From: Bryopsis sp. KO-2023
Lineage: Eukaryota > Chlorophyta > Ulvophyceae > Bryopsidales > Bryopsidaceae
NCBI GenBank assembly: GCA_030272585.1
Contig: BSYQ01000004.1
Span: 682,001-746,000 of the forward strand
Direction: 5' to 3'
Length of the DNA: 64,000 nucleotides
Below, one piece after another: positions 43,729-54,965 of this stretch. Within the stretch, counting starts at the first letter, position 1. The number at the start of each line of letters is the position of its first letter. The translations under genes were made by a program, and so were the position numbers. The notes under the pieces were generated by a model that was not told where the DNA came from, did not search any database, and was given only the letters and a program-made list of their open reading frames with translations.

Positions 43729-46614
43729 CACTAGTAAAAACAGGGCCGATTTACCACTTTTTTTTACCAAAAACTGGTAAAAAATCACGCTAATTTCAAG
43801 AAACTGAGAGAAAAAGTGGTAAAATAGAGGCTTTCACCTCAAACTGGTAAAATTTACCACAATCTGGTAAAAATTTACCATATTCACGAAAAATCGCCGC
43901 AACATGGTAATAATTTACAAGATTCACAAGATTTTACCAAAATATGGAGAAAAAAAAATCCAGAATGCGCTGCAATAAGTGCGATCAGAGGTTATCATAC
44001 ACGCGACAAGGTTATCGACCAAGGCGATCTGGTTGTACTTCTTGCGAGGCACGAAACCCACGAGGGCAAACAAGCTACGAAGCAAACCAAGGTCCCATCA
44101 CAGTTTTCCAGTTTTTTTTTCCAGGAAAGGCGCAAGGCCTATCGCGGTTGGTTGGGGCGGTGTGCAGACATCTCTCAAACATCGAGATTCTTTTTGTGGT
44201 CGATGATCACGTCAAAGGCGACGGGATAACAGCAAGTCTCGTGACAGTGGTGGCTCAAGTCTCGTGACAGTGATGGCTGGGGTTGTACCTCTTGCGTGGT
44301 CACGAAACCCACGAGGGCAAACAAGCAGCGAAGCAAACCATCACAGTTTCCCAGGAAAGGCGCGAGGAGAACCTTCCCCGGTTGGTTGGAGCGGTCTGCA
44401 GACATCTACTGAACAGCGCCAGTAAGAACAAGCCAAAAGCGACGAGACAGTAAGAGGTCTCGTCAGAGGGGAGGACATAAGACTACGAGGTCATGTGCTT
44501 CTATTGCCAGTGGGTAAGTTTTAACAGCAGCTCCCTGAAAACAATCCATTTGGCCATTTTTTTTTTTTCTTCTTGGGATATACCGGTTAGAATCATATTG
44601 GAGTTCAATTGCACATCGCAAAGTGAAACCAATGGTCTTTCTTTTAATCGATAAAATTCCTTTGTTTTTGTTCATACAGTTGTACTTTCTCACGAGAATC
44701 AATCTCACACGACCAGGCCATACCCTGCACACCAGAAATCCCCAGCAAGATCACTAAGGTTATTTCTCCAGTTTGGGTTGTTTCTGATTTGTAGTTTTCT
44801 TGATATACAGACAACAAGATGAGGCAGTGCTTCTGATGAATTGACAGAGAAAGAAGGTACTTTCAACTGAGAGTCGTATTTGAATTGTGATTATGCAACT
44901 CCTGGTTATAATCTTGGGGTCCAAACAGGGAAGAAATGGGCAACCCTAATCCTACCGTGCAGAATTTTGGAAGGGTTCTGCAAACGACGATCCCCACGGT
45001 GTGCTTCGGCTCTTGCCAGCCTGGCACAACATGCACACCATCATAAGAATCTATTCAATGGGAACAGGATGCCCATTGACTTTCAAACAAGCGGAGTGGA
45101 CTTAGGTTTTATTGTTTTTATAGCTTTTCGCAGAATCGGGGAGTTGCAGTTGGATCACTACATGGCAGCGATCACTCGGCAATTCAGAGCTGGCCGTTGC
45201 GAAAGAAAGAAGGAAACAGTTGGGCAGGTGGAAGAGGATGATCGATCAAACAAAACAAGCTGCCGCTGATGAAAAAAAGTGGGTGATAAAAAATAGTAAC
45301 ACATCTCTGTGCGTGTGTTCTTTCAATTTCCTCTCAATTCACATGTTGAGGAAAATCCACAAAACCACGACAATATCGCTTTTGAAGGTGTAACAAGATA
45401 ACATATAACATAGAACAAAATTCCCTCCTCCCTCTCAGGTGCAGTCTGATGATTGTAATGTTTGCTAATTTTTATCATTTCAATGCTGCTGCTGGTGATG
45501 GCAATCCTTATCTTCTGTGGAAAGGATCGTTTCCTCCACCAACAATCGGAAAAAAGAGCAGAGACCTGTTCTTCTTCGAGAACAGGTTTGTGGGAGGAGC
45601 TCTGGGTATTGCAGTTCTGGGGTTCAGACATGAGGAATGCAGGTGCCTGAAAAAGAAACCAGGAATGCAGGTGCCTGCTTATCACCCACTTTTTTTTTTC
45701 TCTGTTTGAAACTCTGCCCCTGGCAAACAGAAAGAAGCAAAGGAGGGAGGGAACTTTTGCGGGATACACAGATTGGTCACATTTTTCCATTCTTTCTTTA
45801 TTTTCTTTTACTTTGTTTTATGGAGAGATGGTGAATATCCAATCAATGGGACAGTTTGGATCTCGGATCTCACATTCTGAACAGGGACACAGTGCCAACG
45901 ATACCATCAAGGGAATATATTATATATATATACGAGAAGAACTTGTTTCTTGGATGAGCAAAGTGGTTGCAGGAGATGGGTGGTCTCCCCCAGTTCTAGT
46001 TTCAGATCGGAGTAGTGATAGGAAGAAGAGTTCCAGGGACAGGAATATTAGATCTGAAAATGATGGGAAACACGATTTCAGGGCAACGGGGGGTTGTTGA
46101 ATGTGGGGGCAGTGGGGGGTTGGATGCGTGGTTTGGCTCTGTAAAATTATTACTCAATGAACTTGTTTCCCGTTTCGATAGTTTTGCCTGTTACCAATTA
46201 CCAAATTTTCACAATTACCAGTTTTCTTGAAACTACCAGATTTTCAAAGTGCATCACTTTTCCAATTTACTAGATTGTTCTCACAATTACCAGTTTTTCA
46301 AAAGTCGTCACTTTTCGAATTTACCAGATTACGACCACGATTACCAGTTTTTAAAATTACCAGATTCTTGAAATTACCAGATTTTCAAAAGTCGTCACTT
46401 TTCGAATTTACCAGTTTACGACCACGATTACCAGTTTTTTCACCTCCCCAGAAAACTGGTAAATTCTAATAATGTGGTAAAAAAAACTGGTAATCGTGGT
46501 CGTAATCTGGTAAATTGAAAAACTGGTAAACTCAAAAAAAACACGAAACGACTGTTGGAACTTCGTGCAAAAACTGGTAAATAAACTGGTAAATCGACCC
46601 TTTTTTTACTAGTG
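43729..46614. mobile_element. Non-autonomous CACTA (EnSpm/CMC) DNA transposon
   Basis: A 2886-bp element with terminal inverted repeats beginning CACTAGTAAAAA at both ends (left CACTAGTAAAAACAGGG, right end reverse-complements to CACTAGTAAAAAAAGGG) and a 3-bp target duplication TCT (43726-43728, 46615-46617). The subterminal 200-350 bp on both sides is full of short ttaccag/ctggtaa repeats, as expected for transposase-binding arrays. Inside, a roughly 90-bp segment is repeated at 44020-44105 and 44265-44350. No transposase was recognised, so it likely depends on an autonomous partner. Confidence 0.92.
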
Positions 46615-47248
46615 TCTGTCTCAAGTGAATGCTGCTCGCAGTGGAGGCGATCAAATCACCGTCTCCACATTTGGTTTTGAATCGGATTTGGACGTCGGCT
46701 TGTTTTAAAGGTATGCTCTTAGAGGAAAAAGTAACAACAAAGAACGGAGTGTCGGTTCCCACTGATTACAATTGGTGAATTGTTTTTCCTTGTGTTTGTT
46801 TTTCGAACAGGGTATCTCGGATGCAGTTGGCGGCGAGACTTATATTATCACCAATAAGGAAGATATCCCAAAGGCATTTGGTGATGCTTTGGGAGGGCTG
46901 TTGTCGACGGCTGCTCAGGATATCACATGTGACGCTGAAGGGAGAGGGGGGTGCTTTTATCGAAAGCCTCCAGACGGGAGGAACTGTGTCGGAAGCAGAT
47001 GGAGGTGTTAGGTAATTTTCTAGAATCCGTGAACCACTCGTATCATATCTTTATTATGAGTTCAATACATCGTTGAGAAACACACCTTTTCTGAGGGCAG
47101 CTTCTCAGCTGCTTCGGCTTGCAGGATATTTCAAATACCAAAATGCTCGTATTCAGGTCCAGTAAAAATGAATCGAATAGGAAATGGAGCAGGTTTCATG
47201 ACCGCAGGTGTTCCATTGTTTTTTTTTGTTTGGTGCGACTGAGAATCT

Positions 47249-47250
<2 letters not shown>

Positions 47251-47294
<44 letters not shown>
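47251..47294. repeat. (GT)n microsatellite
   Basis: About 22 GT units inside an intron of the vWA gene, 5' of a T-rich splice-acceptor tract. Confidence 0.95.
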
Positions 47295-47296
<2 letters not shown>

Positions 47297-48344
47297 CTTT
47301 TTTTTAATCCTTCTTCAAGTGTGAGGTTCCCCAACTTACTTGCTGAGGAGAAGCGTGACATCTTGGTGAAGCTCAAAATCCCTGCGGGTTCCGGAAAGCA
47401 GACCGTGGCGAGTGCATCGGTCTCTTACACCGATGGCTCCAACCTCCAGAGGGTGAACAAAGAACCCCAATATGTTACCATTGACATGAGCGGAGCTGCC
47501 GAGACTCCTGAGCCAAGGGTTGAAAAAACTAAGCTCAGGTTCGACACAGCAAGGTAAGCAGCAAGAAGTTGTGGGTGGTTTCAATGAGTTTCCTTCCTCA
47601 ACAGAAATTGTAAGTGTTTAATTTATTTTATTTTTAATATTTCAATATGTTTCTGAATGTCAAGGTGAAAGACAGACACTGTTGCCAGATATTGACCGAA
47701 AAAAGTTCCGAAAAAGTGAGGTTGCATACTTTGGCGAGATGAGTTCCTTTTTTTCGCAGAAGAAGATTTTTTTTTTTTTCCTTTGAGAAACAGAAGCATT
47801 GCAATGGATTTTGTTGTGAGTTAATCGGCTTCAAAAATTGTTGCTCCACAGGCTTTGTCTGAAGCGAAATCGAAGGCAGAGAGTGGAGACTCGGCTGGAG
47901 CCGCCACTGCTATTGCCATTGTGATTGCTATACTGTTGAGGTTTCTCCTGTCAAAGATGATCCATCTATCCAAGCCCTGTTGACTGATGTCAAGAAAATC
48001 AAGGAACTTTTGGAAACACAGGCAAGCAAATTCTTACAGTGCAGCGTTTTAGTGTTTTTACCAGACCTCGAAAAGAAACGTGTTCCCTCACACATTCCCC
48101 AGAATTATCTGATTCTGAAATGAGATTTACAATAAAGTTAAAGTCAGACATGTGTGATCGTGGCAATTCATAATCTTGCGGAGAGTTTGCACTGGCAGGG
48201 CCCATCGAGTGCTGGGAAAGTGGAGGAGGTGGAGTCGACCCTCAGCAAGCAGAGGAGTTCTACAGCTGGAAGCGACTTGGAATCATCCAAGGAAGTCGAT
48301 ACTTCCAAGAGAAGGGAGGTTTGGCAAGAAGGATGAGGTTCTTG

Positions 48345-49952
48345 TAGCTCCCCCTGTGGAGGTGGACCCCTCCATTCCGGTGACAGCTGGTGGTGATACC
48401 AACATCGGTCCTGGTGTGGAACCAGCTGCCGAGTCACCAGCACAACAGTCAGAAGCCAGTGTTTCCCCTGCTGTGGAAACAACTGTGACCGCTCCTGCTC
48501 CATCCGCAAAGAATTTCGAATGCGTGTCATCCAGAGGGTGTGTTTTTGAAGGGAGGGCGGGTCTGTTGCTCGACCATGCTGTGAATGGAACCCCTGCAGC
48601 ATTCCCAGTTTGCAGAGATGGATATCAAGGTCTGAAAGCTCTGCATGAATAAGCATCGCTTTTCCTTGTAAATGTCCACGAGTGAATCGATTAAGATCAC
48701 GCGTTTTTTAAGTTGGTTTTAGAACCTGAAAAAAAATTCAGAAAATTTCCTGAAGCAAGAGTGCCCACAGAGAAATCGATCTTGAGGACCTTTGCAAAGG
48801 TCAATTCTTATTCATGTCCATGTTATAAGTGCTGGGTTTTGTTTTCCTGATTTCCTGATTCGCATTCTGGTACGCAATCAGGTGTCCTTTGTAACAGCTG
48901 TCAGCCTGGGTAGGGCACACTGTTCAGAATTAGTGCAGGGAATGCAAGTCACAGGACAAAGAAATCGGGCTCGTTTTCCTGGCATGCCTAGTCTCCCTGT
49001 CTGTGATGATGGGCTGTGTTGCAGTCCACCCCATCACCTCCCTGAAAGAACTTGGCCTTTCCAAGCTGGATGATTTATCAACTTTTTGGAAGGAATCCAC
49101 CATGGAGATGGAAAAATCTATTAAGTCTGTGTATGTGGCATTCTCCCTTCCTGCGATGTTCCTCCTGGTCTTGCTGACCGTTTTCGGCCCTTGGTATCGT
49201 TTCAAAAACAAAAGGTTGAAAAACACAGAAGTCCACTTCTGGGGGCTGTTGATGTTCCTAGCAGCAGCGGTATGCTTTCATGTTTACCCATTCTTCGCTA
49301 TAGTAGTTTTGTCTGTGTTCAACTGAACGGAGATCGATGGGGCCGGGACGTACTGGCTGTCTGACACCAGCATGGAGTGCTTTCCTCTTGGGATGACCAT
49401 TATTGTCGGGTGTTTCGGCTCCCTGATGCTGCTGGAGGCCTGATCCGCCCATACAAGAAAGACAACTACTTCTGGGAAGCTTTGGCGTTTTCGATCAAAC
49501 TCGCCATTGCAAGCATAATGACTTTTGCAGCCAAGTTGGGTGTCCAGGTCCAAATGAATCTGTCGATGAGTGTGATGATGATGGCCTTGATGGCTCCGAT
49601 CATAGGGAAACCGTACAAGCATGACAACTTGAACTCCCTCCAAGTGGTATCTCATCTGGTCAATGCTCTGACGTTTTTTCAAGGCATCTTCATATTCGAC
49701 CAGGAAACCACAACTGACAAGGAGCGGGACTTCAACGAGTTGAGAAGAGGTTGGGTGGAAAGAAGCGGGGAAGGGGCAGGTGCCAGGCCGTGCACGCCTA
49801 GGCCGGATGGCTTGGAAGTGGAAAGAGGTGGGCCACAGAATATTCGGAACGAAATAGCAAACCCCACATTGACTTCGATCGATGAATCGGTGGAAGATGA
49901 TGCCGCTGGCGATGTGCGCCACGGCCAGAGCCCCCTGGTTTCAGTGAAATAG
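48345..49952 (+). pseudogene. Multi-pass membrane protein with Cys-rich ectodomain, frame broken
   Basis: An N-terminal part is Pro/Thr/Ala-rich (EVDPSIPVTAGGD, SVSPAVETTVTAPAP) and then Cys-containing (NFECVSSRGCVFEGRAG), ending about 48650. From about 48975 a membrane region reads VFLACLVSLSVMMGC, YVAFSLPAMFLLVLLTVFG and FWGLLMFLAAA, then YWLSDTSMECFPLGMTIIVG, then LIRPYKKDNYFWEALAFSIK and MNLSMSVMMMALMAPIIGKP, with an acidic cytoplasmic tail to TAG at 49950. The PYK...YWE segment recurs in TRP-like and other large Cys-rich membrane proteins; I do not assign a family. At about 49440 the frame shifts by one base between MLLEA and GLIRPYK with no room for an intron. Linkage of the two parts into one gene is uncertain. 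Confidence 0.5.
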
Positions 49953-50635
49953 TTCCTGATTCTGCCTCATTTGTTTTGCTCTTTTTCTGGTTTTGCTGCG
50001 GGAGGGAGAGGGGTAACATGGAAATATCATTTATTAGCATTTGGGTTGCTTCATGGAAATTTTGTCATGATTTTCACTGTTGAATTTTGTACATTGGTTT
50101 TCATATCATGGATGAATGATGCTGACTGGCACCAGACATGATGTGGCTTTTTTTTCTATTTTTCACCCACGTTTGTTTAAGGGGTGGGAGGGGTGCACTG
50201 GCTGTAGTGCCTGGCTGTAGTGCTGACTGTGATAGGGAAAAATCCAAGCTGTCGTTTGGCAAAGCGAAGACCTGTTGCGGGCGCGCGATCTGTTGGGAAA
50301 GAGGGTGCCGCACTTTTTTCCGGCTGAAGTTGTGCTTTTCTTCTTCTTTGTTTCATTTCTCTGGTTTGAAGGAATTTCTCGTTTTATAGAACCATCAAAG
50401 GCAATGTTTTCTGTTTAAGCTCTTCGGGGAACATGATGTGTCAATGCACGGCTTGTGGTGTTCGTTCATGAAGTGGCCAAATGCCTCATCGTACTGTTGG
50501 GAGCGTTCATAGTTAATATGATGATAGGTTGTCGAAGGTTAGAGAAGTTGTCCTTACCGTACTTGGACTTGGGTCATGAGGGAATAAAAGGAACTTCTTG
50601 GGAGGAAGATCCGTCTTTGTGAATTTTGTGAGGTT
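49953..50635. other. Intergenic region
   Basis: About 680 bp without a credible gene; it presumably holds the 3' UTR of the upstream gene. A short direct repeat (ctggctgtagtg) occurs near 50200. Confidence 0.5.
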
Positions 50636-50776
50636 ATGGCCTCCGTGTGTGGCGGAGGTGGAGGCGGAGGAAAGAGAAAGAGCGGCGGAGGTGGCAGGGG
50701 AGGAGGAGGCGGCGGCAAAAAAAATAGCGGTGGCAAGAAGGAAGGTGGTGGTGACCCAAAACCAGGAATGATATGA
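50636..50776 (+). CDS. Possible Gly/Lys-rich microprotein (46 aa)
   Basis: The ATG at 50636 opens a 46-residue frame, MASVCGGGGGGG then alternating Gly runs with KRK, RGG and KK, ending DPKPGMI and TGA. The opposite strand is poly-Pro. The composition could come from a GGN-rich simple sequence, so coding status is uncertain. If made, it would be a basic, disordered, RGG-like peptide. Confidence 0.3.
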   Translation: MASVCGGGGGGGKRKSGGGGRGGGGGGKKNSGGKKEGGGDPKPGMI

Positions 50777-51048
50777 ACCTGGTTCAGCTCAGGCCGAACA
50801 CGTCCCCCCAGTCAGGCCCAGGAGCACTCGGTGCGATTCCGTAGAATCGTATCGATGCGACTGATTCCCTGATGACTCAGACTCTCTGGACCATACAACG
50901 GGGATTGTACACAGCCTCAGGTTACAGGCTGTCAGGCTGGACTGAATACTTATTCGGACCAGACCTTCTTGTAAAACAACTTGGACTCGAAGAAAGACTT
51001 AGTCTCCCTCTTCCTGAACTTTAGTAAAGCATCTTTATATCAAGGAAA
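50777..51048. other. Intergenic region
   Basis: About 270 bp upstream of the ATG at 51049. Nothing recognisable. Confidence 0.4.
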
Positions 51049-51932
51049 ATGGAGAGCATGCTAAACAAATTGGTCGCGGTGAACGGCAAGTTCAAGGAAC
51101 ACATCGCCGTCGTTGATGTCGGTGGTTGCTTCGCGGAGGCGTGCATGCAGTACACCGAACATGTGAAGCTATTGAGGCTGGAATATCCCGAGAAAGCAGC
51201 GACAACGGTTGGTGCATCATGGCGTTTGTTTGTTTTTATTTTTGATTTTCCAGTGGGTTAAGATTGAGTTGTGACCAGAGAAGTTCTTGATGTCAGGTGG
51301 AAAGCAGGGCGCGCATCAGGACGCAAAGGACCCCAAGCGTGGAGCTGTGGCTCTGCGGAGCGGTGGTGTTCGGTTTCGGGGGGGGGGGGAACGAGGACCC
51401 CGACATGCTCTCCAATGGGGAGTGCTCCCGGAGCACGACAAAAAAGACAAAGCGATAAAACAAGAGTACGGAACAGAGGATAACGGAGGGAACACCTACG
51501 ATGGGGAGCACGACGAAGAACACAAAGTGATTAAACAAGAAGAGTAACGGAGCAAATGTCTGAAGAAAATTTCACCGAAACGAAATGCGAACTCAGAGAA
51601 GACGAGAATAGAGGCGAGGAGCAGGGCATTGTCCAGAGTGGAATGAAACCAAAAAGCTCGGATAACAAATCGAGTGGATTCGGTTCCCCTCTGTCGGCAG
51701 CCCTGATTCTGTGCTCGACCCCACATTCGGAAAGAGCATTGCTGCTGCTGGTGGTGGAGAAGGAAACTTTGCTTTTGCTGTTAGACCTGCAGCATCGTCA
51801 GAGCCACCCACTTTGTTAGGTGGGCAAGGTACTGGACAGGCTGGTGCATCTTTTGGGGTGCTGACAGGTAGCTCTGGTGTGACAGAAACAGTTCTAGCAT
51901 TGAATGTTATTGAATTTCTGATGGACGATTAA
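51049..51932 (+). CDS. Hypothetical protein, at least two exons, acidic with Gly/Ala-rich C-terminus
   Basis: A first exon from ATG 51049 to about 51208 reads MESMLNKLVAVNGKFKEHIA and CMQYTEHVKLLRLEYPEKA, then a GT donor. A second exon starts near 51297. Downstream frames carry charged stretches (EHDEEHKVIKQEE; ENFTETKCELREDENRG) and a final segment FGKSIAAAGGGEGNFAFAV to FLMDD and stop at 51932, with FG/FA spacing reminiscent of nucleoporin-like disorder. I could not chain the frames without a shift (near 51370, at a G run, and near 51700). I do not recognise a family. Confidence 0.35.
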
Positions 51933-52115
51933 AAATTAATTTGGATTAAAAAAAAAAGCAAAAGTATTTTCGATTTGTGGGAAGTTTTGGATTTGGGTTT
52001 GGTTCTACGTGCAGAAATTGTCAAGAAAGATTCCCCAAAAAGTACTAAAAATAAAAAATAAAAATCTAGAGTACTCCTCAATTAGATGTACCCGGGTGTC
52101 CGTATCAGATGTGGT

Positions 52116-52553
52116 GGAAGGAATGGCAAATGTGCGCGGAGTAGTCGACGGCGATTCCGATGGCCAAAACCATGTTGATGGCTGTCCGAGTGTTGAAGGT
52201 CAAATCGACGTAGTAAAGAAAGCCTGAAGGAAAAAGAACACACACATGCTATGGTTATTAGATCGAAGCAATCAGGGGTTAGGCCCAGCATCCCTGCATG
52301 GCGTTTGACACTATGCCTTTCACATGAAATCACTCATTTGCGCAGTGGATAGGGAAACCTCTCAGTCTCGATGCAGTTTTCGTCGGAAAAACAAACTCCA
52401 GAAAACTCCAAATGGAAGAAAAGAAGATGGCTAAGAAAAGAAAAGACAAAGGTGGGATCCGTACAATGAACGACTTACCAAACAGCATGATGTCGGTGAG
52501 GGCAATCATCAAAGTCACAATCATCGAGGCCAAAAGATCCGCCAGCACAATGG
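52116..52553 (-). pseudogene. Left part of a partial copy of the Patched-like gene
   Basis: This aligns with about 19258-19700 of the Patched-like gene, in the same orientation, at high identity but with scattered substitutions. It covers part of the last coding exon, an intron and part of the preceding exon. It is cut at 52553 by the hAT-like insertion; the continuation resumes at 62661. Confidence 0.9.
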
Positions 52554-52977
52554 CAGAGCTGGGCAGTAACCCGTTTGTAACGCACCGTACCGTAACGCAC
52601 AGGGTCGGTACAGTAACGTGTCCGGTCGGTGCACGCACCGACCGGACGTTACAACACGTTGCACACGTTACAACAACGACCCAGTCGGTACAACAACGTC
52701 CAAGTCCGGTACAACAACGATCCGACGTTACTGTAACGCCAAAGCGTTGTTGTAACGCAATACGTTATCAGTAACGTCTACGCCGGCTGCTATAACGTCC
52801 GCACCGAGGCAAGACGTTACAACAACGATCGGTTGCGTTACGTGTAACGATAACACGTTACAACAACGGCCAGGTCGGTACAACAACGTAATGGCGTTGC
52901 AGTAACGTCATGTGGATGACGTACAAAGTAACCCCCACAGGGTCCCCAGAACCCAAGGGAACCGAGTGGGATTCGAA

Positions 52978-53176
52978 CATCGTACCGCACGATGTCGAGT
53001 CATCTACACTGAGCGCTAAGCCAAGTGGACCACGATGATTTTGTGGCTGTTGCGATGATATACCTTAATCTGTTTGTAATTCTGTGAAATTAGGGTATAT
53101 TATTGCAACAACCACAGAATCATCATGGTCCATTTGGCTTAGCGCTTAGTGTAGATGACTCGACACCGTGCGGTAC
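52978..53176. repeat. tRNA-like palindromic core of the foldback element
   Basis: The left-arm segment (gattcgaacatcgtaccgc ... ctaagccaagtggacc) is mirrored by the right-arm segment to 53176 and continued after 62329. Read in one direction it resembles tRNA internal promoter boxes: TGGCTTAGCGC near an A-box and GTTCGAATCC as a B-box. It does not fold as a complete tRNA, so it is recorded as tRNA-like repeat only. Confidence 0.6.
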
Positions 53177-53827
53177 TGTAGTGATTCGGCAGAATCAAAG
53201 GCGATTCAGGCAGACCTGCAGGCTTGCAGAACTGGCAGTGATTGGGCTGACAGATTAGGCTGCAGGTTGACTGCTATGATTCTGCAGAAGCAGGAATGGT
53301 TCAGGTCCTTCAGACCTGCAGACTAAAGGACTGGTAGTCAGCAGATTGGCAGACTGACGAAGTGGCAGAGTAGTCGGGCTGACAGGGTTGCTGATGGCAG
53401 ACAGGTGCTGGCAGCGTTGCAGAACGTGGGCTGCAGAGCTGGCAGGCACAAGGTTCTAGAAGGTCTTAGGTGGCAGACTCAGGACCGCAGTACCGTGCAA
53501 GGTGTCTGAGGCTGCATGTCATGAAAGGGGACTGAAAGGAACTTGGTAGTTTGATGGTCTGCAACACTGATGCAGACTGATGTTATGGCTTAGGATCAGT
53601 TTGGATCAGGGTTGGAAGAAACGGTATAAGTTGTTGGGGCTTGGACATTCTTGTAACTTAACCTAACCTTAGTTTGGAACCTGATCTCGCCCTTGAACCT
53701 TGCTAGGTTCAAGTGTCTCTCCCATGGTCGTTCAATAGAACGGCAGTTCAGACTGGCAGACCGGCAGGGTCGCAGTCTTCAATGGACTTGAGTGGAAAAA
53801 GCGATCTGCAGGGGCAGAGTCGTTACA
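53177..53827 (+). repeat. 5' LTR of the LARD-like element
   Basis: 651 bp, starts TGTAGTGATTCGGC and ends CGTTACA. Rich in gcag/ctgcag motifs. Confidence 0.95.
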
Positions 53828-53828
53828 G

Positions 53829-53843
53829 TGGTTTCGGAGCAGG
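53829..53843 (+). other. Primer-binding site of the LARD-like element
   Basis: tggtttcggagcagg begins one base after the 5' LTR; its first 12 bases equal those of the Ty3/gypsy element's site. Confidence 0.7.
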
Positions 53844-53849
53844 CTTGTG

Positions 53850-54965
53850 ACAAGATCACAAACGAGTCTGGCAGGCTGCAGAGGCAGCAGTATGCGCGGC
53901 AGGCGCGCAGTGAGAAGGCGCAGAGGCGCAGGACACTAGCAGGCACACAGCACAGTGCAAAGCAGAGGTTTGCAAGGCAGACAAACGCCAGTGCTTTGCA
54001 GATTTGCAGTTATCTATTGGAGTGTTCGAGTGTGCTGTGTGAAGGAAAGTCGCTGAATCAGCGTCAGGAGTATAATGGGCGCAGTGTGTGTAAGAACACT
54101 GCGGCAGACAGATTTCGCAGAAGTGATGTGTAGAGCGCAGGGCAATACATTGGAGTATGTAGAAGCGCAGCTTACACACAGGCGCGCAGCATTGTCAAGC
54201 GCAGCACGACTATGCAGCGTCGCAGGAGACGTTGGGTGGCGCAGCATTTGGAGGATTGCGTCGCAGGTGTAGAACTGCGCAGCAGATCCAGGAATGCGCA
54301 GCAGATCCAGGATTGCGCCGCAGATGCAGAGTTGTACCGCAGATGTGGAATTACGCTGTTGATACAAGGTTGCGCAGCGAATATGGAAATGTACCGCGTG
54401 CAGGATTGCGTCGCAGACAGAACGTGCGCAGGTTTTGCTGGAAGTGCGCAGCGAATGTTGGCACTGCGTAAGTGGATGATGTGACGCGCAGCAGCCACAG
54501 GAAAGCGCTGCACATGCGAAATTGCACTGCAGACGACAGAGTTACGCTGCGTGCAGCGGATTGCAATGTCGATGGGACATTTCGCGCAGATGCAGGCTGG
54601 GCAGCCTATGCAGGATGCAGGGACTGCGCAGTGTTTATGGAACTGTGCAGCTCTTGATGGAAGTTCGCAGACGATGTTGGGACTGCGTGTCGATTGAAGG
54701 AACAGCTGATGCAGGGATCGCGCAGTTGACGCAGGAACGCGCAGCTGTGTGCAAGGTCGGCACAAGGTGCAGGATCTGATGGACTTGCACAGAACGTGGC
54801 AGGATGTGTGCGAGAGTGAGAATTGTGTAGCACAAATTAAGTTGGTGCGACCAGGAAGAGTTGCAGTGTACGCAGTGAGTGCGAGTGATGCAGGCATCGC
54901 TTAACTGACTCAGGTTGAGCGCAGGTTGAGCGCAGGCTGAGCGTAAGTTGAGCGCAGACGCGAGA
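53850..54965. repeat. GCGCAG-rich block inside the LARD-like element
   Basis: About 1.1 kb in which gcgcag, gcag and ttgcgcag recur every 10-40 bp in an irregular array (for example the near-tandem gcgcagcagatccagga at 54280-54315). A 241-residue minus-strand frame through it is Cys/Ala/Ser-biased and looks like a composition by-product. Confidence 0.7.

Larger units (their letters stand above)
42537..48340 (+). pseudogene. Secreted vWA-domain protein gene, interrupted by a CACTA element and frame breaks
   Basis: The ATG at 42537 opens a signal peptide (MSLALVWLLAVHHVAAQ). The vWA domain follows: PLSLTTVLDRSGSMQGDKIE with the MIDAS DxSxS motif (about 42996-43147), TNLAGGLVRGVEQQ and SVYLFTDGLPNVG (43360-43541). 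The next exon is cut at 43728 by a 2.9-kb transposon and resumes at 46618 with QVNAARSGGDQITVSTFGF. Further exons give GGETYIITNKEDIPKAFGDA, GEGGAFIESLQTGG and NLLAEEKRDILVKLKIP. Beyond the insertion the frame also breaks near 46705 (T run), near 46930 and near 47930. Metal-binding residues are intact, so it was once a working surface or secreted adhesion-type protein. Confidence 0.75.

Noticed and set aside
54172..54897. 241-residue Cys/Ser-rich minus-strand frame in the LARD interior
   Set aside because: Composition follows from the gcgcag array and no domain or start context supports it.
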